Of a DNA stretch of 64,000 nucleotides, positions 57,521 through 64,000 are shown one piece after another. Positions within the stretch are counted from its first letter, which is position 1, and each line of letters starts with the position of its first letter. Made by a program: the position numbers and the translations under genes. Below the pieces are notes generated by a model that was given only the letters and a program-made list of their open reading frames with translations, searched no databases and had not been told where the DNA came from. The DNA comes from Pirellulales bacterium (GTDB taxonomy: Bacteria > Planctomycetota > Planctomycetia > Pirellulales > JAEUIK01): contig JAHBXR010000007.1 of assembly GCA_019636335.1 (NCBI GenBank), positions 45,978 through 109,977 on the forward strand. The letters run 5' to 3'.

Positions 57521-58228
57521 CTACGGCGCGTTGGAGGCGGTGGCGGCGCGGAGTCGCTTCTCCGCGTCGTAGTGGTCTCGCAGGACCGGCAGCAGTTGAT
57601 CGGCGGTGTAGATGCGGCCCGTGGGCTTGTTGAAACCCGCGCCATCCGGGGCGTCACGCAATTGACGTCCCATGTTCTTGCCGTAACGCGTTTCGGTCAG
57701 GTACTCGATCAGCTTGTAGCCGTCGGGCCCCTTGATCATGTCCTTGACAAAGCGATGGCCCCGTTCGAGATGGCTGAGGCGATCGACGCGGTCGTAGCCG
57801 AGCGGCATGGGGGCCACGTCGCGCATGAAAGCCCTGCCCTGCTTGCTCCCCAGCAGTTGGCGTACGAAGAACTCGCTTTCGCGGGGCACACGCTCGAGTA
57901 TTTCTTTTCCATCTCGAATCTTCCAGCCGCGCTTGGCGATCTCGGCAAACAGCTCGTCGGTCTGCTCGCGCGTGATGAGATCGGTCATCTCGTGGTCGTG
58001 CGTGCCGAAGCGGTCCTGGACCAGCTTCTCGACCTGCTTGAAGGTGGGCAGTTCGGGCGGCCCGTCATCGCCGGCCGCCATGCCGCACGCCAGCAGGGCC
58101 ACAGCGTAGGCCACCGCGCCCGCGACGACCATGATGGCCAGGCGTCGCCACTCGCGATGCACTCCACGTGGAATCGCCACCGCTCGCGGCCATGGGTGGA
58201 TGCGTCGATAGGATTCACGTCGCGACAT
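57521..58228 (-). CDS. Hypothetical membrane-anchored protein
   Basis: A 235-residue protein beginning at ATG 58228 (GGAGAG upstream). A basic N-terminal segment (residues 1-30) precedes a hydrophobic helix at about 30-50 (LAIMVVAGAVAYAVALLACG), then a soluble domain that may be periplasmic (VEKLVQDRFGTHDHEMTDLI and FFVRQLLGSKQGRAFMRDV). No family recognised. It is convergent with the 159-residue gene. Confidence 0.65.
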   Translation of the reverse strand: MSRRESYRRIHPWPRAVAIPRGVHREWRRLAIMVVAGAVAYAVALLACGMAAGDDGPPELPTFKQVEKLVQDRFGTHDHEMTDLITREQTDELFAEIAKRGWKIRDGKEILERVPRESEFFVRQLLGSKQGRAFMRDVAPMPLGYDRVDRLSHLERGHRFVKDMIKGPDGYKLIEYLTETRYGKNMGRQLRDAPDGAGFNKPTGRIYTADQLLPVLRDHYDAEKRLRAATASNAP

Positions 58229-58516
58229 GGCGTGCTCTCCGAAGAGGAATGCTTCGTAATAGCTAAGATCGGCACTTTTTCGTGCCAGGGGCGGACTCCT
58301 TTGCCCGATCGCGATCGGGCAGACGCCATCGGCCGGTATATCTGCGACGAGGCGCCTGCTTCGCCAGTGAAGCATAGCCTCCCCACAGGGCGATTCTGCC
58401 GACCATGCATGTTGGCGCGATTAGGTAAGATGCAGTGCATCGCGGCCGAGTCTTGGCTTGGCAGACAGGGCCGGTTAACGTGACGCCAGCCAGTCGCGTG
58501 TCTGGGGCCGGGGCCC

Positions 58517-58852
58517 ATGAACCAGGATCGATTCAAAGCTATGTCGCTGCTCGTGCATGCTGTGGGACGGGAGGGAGTCGCGCCGTTTGAGATGCCGGAT
58601 CGGTTTCGGCACGAGATCGCCTATTTCATGGCCCTTCCCGATGGCGCCAGCGTCCCGCAACTGCCCAGTGGCGAGTATTGGGTCCGGCTCGCCGACAGCC
58701 GGCAGTGGCTCGAGGATGGTGTCTTCACCCTGGTTTCACCGCTCGATAGCGCCTCGCGCACCGAGATCGAGTTGAGCGAGGAGCAGGAAGCCTGGCTCGA
58801 GTGGATGGTGGCTGGCGCCCTTGAGCATATTCGCCTCGAATCGGCGGGCTGA
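58517..58852 (+). CDS. Hypothetical protein
   Basis: A 111-residue soluble acidic protein. MPDRFRHEIAYFMALPDGAS and the C-terminal helix EEQEAWLEWMVAGALEHIR are the most distinctive stretches. No family recognised. No strong ribosome site precedes the ATG. Confidence 0.55.
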   Translation: MNQDRFKAMSLLVHAVGREGVAPFEMPDRFRHEIAYFMALPDGASVPQLPSGEYWVRLADSRQWLEDGVFTLVSPLDSASRTEIELSEEQEAWLEWMVAGALEHIRLESAG

Positions 58853-59156
58853 AAAATGCTGAAAGATTCCCAACGCCGAGCGGTATCGATAGTTAGCCAC
58901 CGGCGGTCTCGGTGGGGCGGATTTCCGTCACGAACCGTTTCCCCCGGCCGGGCGTAAAGTTCGATCGGCGTGGCGAGCATGGTCCGCTCGCACCGGCGCG
59001 AACCCAGGCAGCCTGGGAAGACTCTTCTCTGGAGTTGGCCAACGATCTGAAATGGTCTCTTGGCCGTACCGGAAAAGGCCCGCTCGACTTGGCTCCTGAA
59101 ATCGTCGCAACTCTTTCAACATCAAGGGATTGAAACCGCCGTGGTCGCAAAAAAAC

Positions 59157-59185
59157 TTGCTTTGTTCGGATCGAATCGCTATGAT
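59157..59185 (+). promoter_or_regulatory. Sigma70-type promoter of the zinc-ribbon gene
   Basis: TTGCTT (59157-59162), a 17-base spacer, TATGAT (59180-59185), about 48 bases before ATG 59234. The rest of 58853-59233 has no gene. Confidence 0.6.
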
Positions 59186-59233
59186 CGGCGACCCAGGAGT
59201 GCGGTTGGACAGTCGGTAGTAGGAGATACCGCG

Positions 59234-59461
59234 ATGAGTAAGTCCACGTACTTCGTTCAGGAGTGCCCGACCTGCGGGCGCGGCGTCGAAATTCGCGTCG
59301 AGTACCTCGGCAAACGTCTGGTCTGCCAACACTGCCACGGTTCGTTCGTCGCCACCGACACTGAGCAATCACATCTTGTCTCGAACCCGTCGTCGGCCGT
59401 GCTGAAAAGGGCTGAGGAACTGTTGGCCCTGGCAGCCAAGCGAACTGCTGCAGCGTGTTGA
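59234..59461 (+). CDS. Small zinc-ribbon protein
   Basis: A 75-residue protein. Four cysteines in CPTCGR and CQHCHG form a zinc ribbon in the first 40 residues; the rest is a helical tail (SSAVLKRAEELLALAAKR). AGGAGA lies eight bases before the ATG. Such proteins are common and unassigned in Planctomycetes. Confidence 0.75.
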   Translation: MSKSTYFVQECPTCGRGVEIRVEYLGKRLVCQHCHGSFVATDTEQSHLVSNPSSAVLKRAEELLALAAKRTAAAC

Positions 59462-59773
59462 GTCGTCGCGAGTGAGTCCGCCGCGAATTCTCGCGGTAGC
59501 CGGTCATTTCGGAACGCAAGTCACAAAGGCGGGCCGTCAAATTCGGCCCGTCCAGGCGAACTTCTTTTTAGCCCTTCAGCGGCGCCACCAACGGTCGCCC
59601 CCGCGCAGAGGTTGTTTCGTGACCGCACCACGGCACGAACATGCCAGCGGACGACCGATGCGCTTGCGTTGTTTCTCCATCTCCCCCGCTCGGCATCGAC
59701 CGGTGAACTTTCCGCCGCGCCGGAGGTACTTAGCCTTCGGTTTGCAGGCACATTCCCGGTAGGAGCAACGCTG
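59462..59773. other. Intergenic region, no gene found
   Basis: 312 bases between the zinc-ribbon gene and the thioredoxin-fold gene. An upstream in-frame extension of the next gene (from 59612) covers part of it but lacks a ribosome site, so I read it as non-coding. Confidence 0.45.
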
Positions 59774-61087
59774 ATGAATCTCATGTCATGGGCGGTGGTG
59801 GGTGTGGTGGCCTCGGTGATCGCGGTGGGTAGCGCCGCCAGGGGTGTCGAGATTTCGCCGGCCGAGAGTGCCGCGCGACGGACGCTGCTGGCGCGTCTGG
59901 CCGACATGGCGATCGTGGAAGACGATGTCGTGGCGGATGCGGCGATTGCCGAACTTCGTGCGGCGGGACCCGCTGGTCTTGCCGCGCTGCTGGCGCTGCT
60001 TCCCGCGATCGAACAGGAGAATGCCGCCCTCGAGACGCTGGCGTCGACCGTGGTGCCCGAGCCCAGGTTGAGGCGCGCCATCGATGCTGTCGCGGCGCAA
60101 CGAGACGCCTATGCGTCGCGTTTGTACTGGTATACCGATATCGGCACGGCGTCCTCCGTCGCGGCCGAGACGAATCGCCCCATCCTGGTGCTGCACCTGT
60201 TGGGGCAATTGTCCGAAGACTTGAGCTGCGCGAACAGCCGCTTCTTTCGACAGGTGCTCTATTCCGATCCACGCATTTCCAGGCTGCTGTGCGAGAAGTT
60301 CGTGTTGTTCTGGTACACGACGCGCCCCGCTCCCAAGCTGACGATCGACTTCGGCGACGGTCGCCAATTGGTGCGCACGATCACGGGCAACAGCCTGCAC
60401 TACGTGCTCGACAGCCAGGGCCGGCTGATCGACACGCTGCCCGGTATGTACGAACCGGTACGATTCCTGGAATCGCTCGAACGGGCCGCCGAGCTTGCCC
60501 GTCGTTCGGTCGACTTAGAGGCAGGAACTCGCCACGAAGCACTGGCGGAGTACCATCGCCTGGAGATCGATCGGCTGACCGAAGAGCTCGCCGAGGCGAT
60601 CGCCCGCTTGGAGGGCGAAGAAGCCAAGACGGCGGGACACGTATTGCTTGCCCGCACCGTATCGACGGCGGACGAGGCGGTACAAGACAGCACGTGGTGG
60701 GAGCAACTGGCGGCCGCCGATCCTACGGTGGTCGAACTGCATCCGGCAAGCGAACAATTTTTGCGCCGCCAACTCTTGCAGGCGGGGCTCGCGAACCGGC
60801 TGGCCATGACGAAGGCCATTACCGAGAGTCCCTTGTTGCGGGCCATCGCCGGGTTCACGCGGACCTTGCACGCCGATACGTTGCGTAACGAGCTGGTGAT
60901 GCACCGCATGCTGCACGATTGGCTGCTGGCGAGCGCGCCGGCCAATTTCAGCGAGTTGGTGAACTTCAACGAGCGGGTTTATAGCGAGTTGTTTCTCGCC
61001 CCGCTCAGCGACCCGTGGGCCGGATTGCACGACCCGGCGGCGTACACGGCCTTGGAAGAAAACGGCATGGTGCCCTACGCCGAATGA
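59774..61087 (+). CDS. Exported protein with thioredoxin-like fold lacking CxxC
   Basis: A 437-residue protein. ATG 59774 follows AGGAG by eight bases and starts a signal peptide (MNLMSWAVVGVVASVIAVGS). Residues of about 110-240 read as a thioredoxin-like domain: LYWYTDIGTASSVAAETNRP, ILVLHLLG, then LCEKFVLFWYTTR and LHYVLDSQGRLID. The CxxC active site is missing (GQLSEDLSCANS is at its place), so it is not a disulfide oxidoreductase. The rest is helical. Function unknown. Confidence 0.65.
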   Translation: MNLMSWAVVGVVASVIAVGSAARGVEISPAESAARRTLLARLADMAIVEDDVVADAAIAELRAAGPAGLAALLALLPAIEQENAALETLASTVVPEPRLRRAIDAVAAQRDAYASRLYWYTDIGTASSVAAETNRPILVLHLLGQLSEDLSCANSRFFRQVLYSDPRISRLLCEKFVLFWYTTRPAPKLTIDFGDGRQLVRTITGNSLHYVLDSQGRLIDTLPGMYEPVRFLESLERAAELARRSVDLEAGTRHEALAEYHRLEIDRLTEELAEAIARLEGEEAKTAGHVLLARTVSTADEAVQDSTWWEQLAAADPTVVELHPASEQFLRRQLLQAGLANRLAMTKAITESPLLRAIAGFTRTLHADTLRNELVMHRMLHDWLLASAPANFSELVNFNERVYSELFLAPLSDPWAGLHDPAAYTALEENGMVPYAE

Positions 61088-61103
61088 ACGATGCCGTCGC
61101 GGC

Positions 61104-61607
61104 TTATTCGAGATCGCCGAAAGGGGGCGAGTATTGCACACGGCCGGTCAGTCCGCGCATGGCGTGCGGGACGAGCTCGAGTGCCATGAAGGCCTCGCCC
61201 GCGTAGTCGCAGGCGAGTTGACGCGCCAGTTCAGCCGAAAAGCCAAAGCGCGGGTAATACGGGGGATGGCCGACGACGAGCACGATCGTGTGCCCGCCGG
61301 CACGACATTGGTCGAGACCTTGTTCGATCAATCGGGTGCCGATCCGACGATTTTGCCACTCGGGGAGTACGGCCACGGGGGCCAGGGCGAGCACCGGCAG
61401 GCGTGCATCGGGCGTGATGATCTCGATGGCACTGTAGAGGACGTGGCCGACGATCTGCTCCGCTTCCTCGGCCACGAGCGATACGCGATGGTAGCCGTGC
61501 GCGCGCAATGAGTCGACGAGTCGCGATTCGTCCTCGCCCCCGAACGCCTGGCGATGGAGCTCATAAATGGCGGAACGGTCGGCGGGGTTTTCTGCACGGA
61601 CGATCAT
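61104..61607 (-). CDS. GNAT N-acetyltransferase (YhbS-like)
   Basis: A 167-residue acetyl-CoA-dependent acetyltransferase. IVRAENPADRSAIYELHRQA is the first strand and helix; ALAPVAVLPEWQNRRIGTRL contains the acetyl-CoA-binding Q/R-x-x-G-x-G/A-like loop (QNRRIG); GHPPYYPRFGF is typical of the YhbS group. ATG 61607 overlaps the upstream stop by four bases. Confidence 0.85.
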   Translation of the reverse strand: MIVRAENPADRSAIYELHRQAFGGEDESRLVDSLRAHGYHRVSLVAEEAEQIVGHVLYSAIEIITPDARLPVLALAPVAVLPEWQNRRIGTRLIEQGLDQCRAGGHTIVLVVGHPPYYPRFGFSAELARQLACDYAGEAFMALELVPHAMRGLTGRVQYSPPFGDLE

Positions 61608-64000
61608 GGCGGCGTCGGTTGATCCAACAGGAGATAGCGGAGCAGATCGCGGAGTTCGCCGGGGGTTTTGATGAGGCCGCTTGGCATGGGGGACAACGCC
61701 GCGGGCTCGCGCTGGTCGATCTCGGACACAGAAATTGCCCGCCGGGTTCCGTCGGGCAGCAAGAGCGTGACCTGCTCTCCCGCTTCCCCTACCACCAGGC
61801 CCGAGAGAACCTCGCCCGCAGTGGTGGCGATCGTGGTGCCGCGGAAGGGCGCGGCGATCTGCCGGCTCGGCAACAAGACCGATTCGACCAGATGCGGGAT
61901 CGTGAAACGGCGCTTGGCGTCGGCCAGGCTTGGGGCTCCTCCGCCGGCCTGGGTGTTGCTGACCGCGTGACACTTCGTGCAACCCAGCGTGCCGAACAAG
62001 GCGCGGCCGCGTTCGGCATCACCTTGCGACACCTCGGGCGACCAGTCGATGGTGGCAAACTCCGCGGGAATCGTTTCGCCGCTGGACGACGCGGCGCTGC
62101 GCAGTCGTTCGGCGAGCACGGAGGCATCGAGTCGATCGGCATGCGCGACGGAGATCTCGTCGCGCGCCTGGACGCTGGCCGAGAATTCGCACGTCGGTCG
62201 CGTCCCGTCGTCCATCAGACGAATGAGCACGTCGTTCGAGCCCGGCTGCGCGTCGACGATCACGACCGCGGGGGACGGCTCTGGCACGGGTCCGTCGTGA
62301 ACCAGGCTGCCGTTGAACCAGACGCGCAGGTGGGGTGCCGAGGTGGCCACTTTGAGCACGGCCGGCTGGCGCGTCCCGCTCTGCAGCCGGAAGTGGGCAT
62401 AGGTCGAACTGGGGGCTTGGGATGACATCGCCCAGGCGAATTGGTGTTCCTGTGTCGATTCTTCGCGCCAGGTCATGGTGTTGTGGCCGAGATCGTAGTT
62501 CGCTGATAGATCGATGGACTGCGTCTCGGGGGGATGCGCGGCGGTAGCCTCCGCATCATCGTCGAAAGGCCCCACGGCCCAGAGCTTGTCGATCTGTTGT
62601 ACCGGTCGTGTGGCAACTTCCTTGGTCAAGGCCTCGCGGCGCGCGACCTCGATCAACGGTTCGACCCGTTCGTCGCGCAACAGCGACAGGTAGTAGGCTG
62701 CCTGGGCTTGCACGCGCGGGGTCTCGTCTTCGAGCGCCGCACGCAGCAGGGCAAACAGTGCTTCCTGCAAGGGCGTGTGCGGGGTGGCGTGCCAGGCTTC
62801 GGCCGTGGTGTAGCTGCCCAGACGCCCCAACGCGCGGAGATCGACCGGTTCGGCCGCATCGGCAAAGGGGAGCTTCGTTTTGAAGAAGGTATTCTCCTCT
62901 TTGTAGAAGAGGGGCAGCGACTCCGGCGGCACACCGTCGCGCGCGGGGACGGTCAGACGCATGCCGGCCGCCAGCGTTCCGGCGAGTCGTTGCGCTGGAT
63001 CGCTTGCCTGGACGAACGATTGCAACTCATCGAGCTCGGCTCGCTGCGATAGTAGTCGAGCGGCGGTCTGGCGTAGATAGTCGTCCGCACTTCCGGCAAG
63101 CCTGGCCACCAGGTTCAACGGCAAAGGGTAGTCAGCAGGAAAGAGGCCATCGAGGGCCGCCAACTGTTGCGCCGGTGCGCCGTTCTCAAGCGCCGCGACG
63201 AAGCACTCATAGGTTTCCAGGTTGGGGGAGAACTCGGCCAAGGCACGCAGGGCCGCACTTCGTTGCGGATGACGCGCATCGGATGCGATGGCGCGCAGGG
63301 CCGGTTCCGCGCCGGACCCCTTTCCCGCGGCCGCGAGCCAGATGAGGTGTTCGAGCGAACGATCGTCGGCGTGCGCGTCGCTCAAGCGGGTGGCGGCCTC
63401 GACCAGCAACTCGCCTCCGCGGCGCAAGATCTCCTGATGCGCCGTGTGGCGGTGGAACCAGGAGAGGCTGGCGAGCTCTTCCCACAACGCGGCAGGGGGC
63501 AACTTCGTTTCGTCGTAATAGACGTCAGCCGATGCAAAAGACGACTCGGCGAGATCGATCACCGAGATTTCACTGACGCAATAGGGCGAAGCAACGTTGC
63601 CGGCGAGGTAGGACGAAGACACGAAGATGCGGCCGTCGGGGCCTACGGCGATCCCCGTCGGCCGGGCGTTTTCATCGGTGTGGAGCAACGGGCTGCCTTG
63701 CGCGGCGAACGACGCTCCACGCGGCAAAGTTTCATACGCAGTGACGTCGAAGCTCTCCCAGCGGCAGAGCAGAAGCCGCTGCCGCAGCGCCGCGGACAAT
63801 CGCGGTTCGTCGTACCACGCCATGTCGCAGGGCACACCACGACCGAGCGAGTCGAGCATCGGCTCGACGAGATCGGCTCGCTCCGGGCTCTTCGAAGCCA
63901 TCCAGCCGCGCGGCCAGGCAAAGTCGATCTCGGGCGTGACGTGGAGCAGGCGCGCCGGCGCGTAGCGGTCGGCTTGGCTCTCGTGGTCGTTGTCGTTCGT
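61604..64000 (-). CDS. PVC-type dehydrogenase/HEAT/cytochrome c protein (partial)
   Basis: The frame is open to the right edge (at least 798 residues); ATG 63901 is internal because the 33 codons before it read ARLLHVTPEIDFAWPRGW, the family sequence. The visible order is the end of the beta-propeller dehydrogenase part (RPTGIAVGPDGRIFVSSSYL), then HEAT-like repeats (SAALRALAEF, YLRQTAARLLSQ), a carbohydrate-binding-like sandwich (VLKVATSAPHLRVWFNGSLV) and one haem site LGCTKCHAVSN followed by the PVC-type C-terminal haem domain. It may be a second membrane-bound dehydrogenase like that at 33633. Confidence 0.85.
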   Translation of the reverse strand, partial: TNDNDHESQADRYAPARLLHVTPEIDFAWPRGWMASKSPERADLVEPMLDSLGRGVPCDMAWYDEPRLSAALRQRLLLCRWESFDVTAYETLPRGASFAAQGSPLLHTDENARPTGIAVGPDGRIFVSSSYLAGNVASPYCVSEISVIDLAESSFASADVYYDETKLPPAALWEELASLSWFHRHTAHQEILRRGGELLVEAATRLSDAHADDRSLEHLIWLAAAGKGSGAEPALRAIASDARHPQRSAALRALAEFSPNLETYECFVAALENGAPAQQLAALDGLFPADYPLPLNLVARLAGSADDYLRQTAARLLSQRAELDELQSFVQASDPAQRLAGTLAAGMRLTVPARDGVPPESLPLFYKEENTFFKTKLPFADAAEPVDLRALGRLGSYTTAEAWHATPHTPLQEALFALLRAALEDETPRVQAQAAYYLSLLRDERVEPLIEVARREALTKEVATRPVQQIDKLWAVGPFDDDAEATAAHPPETQSIDLSANYDLGHNTMTWREESTQEHQFAWAMSSQAPSSTYAHFRLQSGTRQPAVLKVATSAPHLRVWFNGSLVHDGPVPEPSPAVVIVDAQPGSNDVLIRLMDDGTRPTCEFSASVQARDEISVAHADRLDASVLAERLRSAASSSGETIPAEFATIDWSPEVSQGDAERGRALFGTLGCTKCHAVSNTQAGGGAPSLADAKRRFTIPHLVESVLLPSRQIAAPFRGTTIATTAGEVLSGLVVGEAGEQVTLLLPDGTRRAISVSEIDQREPAALSPMPSGLIKTPGELRDLLRYLLLDQPTPP

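Overview
The window looks like a chromosomal segment of a planctomycete, most likely of the Pirellulales type. The supporting evidence is a DUF1549/DUF1553 + DUF1501 gene pair, two large PVC-type c-type cytochrome/dehydrogenase proteins, a giant WD40 protein, a Tad-type secretin with lipoprotein partners, a PrkA/YeaH/SpoVR operon in a GC-rich genome, and lipid A synthesis (LpxB).

Left part (about 1-11,344): an integrated mobile element whose left end lies outside the window. It ends in a tyrosine integrase (10051-11466) whose reading frame runs into the 3' end of the tmRNA gene (ssrA, minus strand, 11345-11705), so the tmRNA gene is the probable attachment site. The element carries, from left to right: a minus-strand open frame running off the left edge that encodes a 39-residue tandem-repeat protein; a ribbon-helix-helix/RelE toxin-antitoxin pair; a second tyrosine recombinase; a HEAT-repeat protein with a LysR-like winged helix at its C-terminus; several small proteins; a DUF1232 membrane protein; an orphan ParB-like protein; a VirD4/TraG-like coupling ATPase; a membrane protein; an acidic small protein; an AlpA-like excisionase; and the integrase. 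No relaxase or complete type IV secretion system is visible, so it may be a mobilizable element or one part of a larger ICE.

Middle part (about 11.7-42.9 kb): housekeeping and cell-envelope genes. These are a formylglycine-generating-enzyme-like protein, a YqiA-like esterase, a HIT protein, a dGTPase-like HD protein, a PIN/TRAM membrane protein, argS, an outer-membrane barrel protein, a DUF2007 protein, the secretin/glycine-rich lipoprotein/TPR lipoprotein cluster, a proline/alanine-rich secreted protein, mscL, the WD40 protein, a divergent GT2 glycosyltransferase, lpxB, a five-haem PA14/dehydrogenase fusion, rpsU, mdh, an aspartate aminotransferase, a DinB protein and a GH2-like sugar-binding protein.

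Right part (about 43-64 kb): an FHA-GAF-SpoIIE phosphatase with a clear sigma70-type promoter, a GH10-like (beta/alpha) barrel protein, the DUF1501 and DUF1549/DUF1553 pair, a stand-alone response regulator, the prkA-yeaH-(75 aa)-spoVR operon, several planctomycete-type hypothetical proteins, a zinc-ribbon protein, a thioredoxin-fold protein without a CxxC motif, a GNAT acetyltransferase, and a c-type cytochrome/HEAT dehydrogenase running off the right edge.

All functional names rest on motif recognition by eye. No database search or structure prediction was run.
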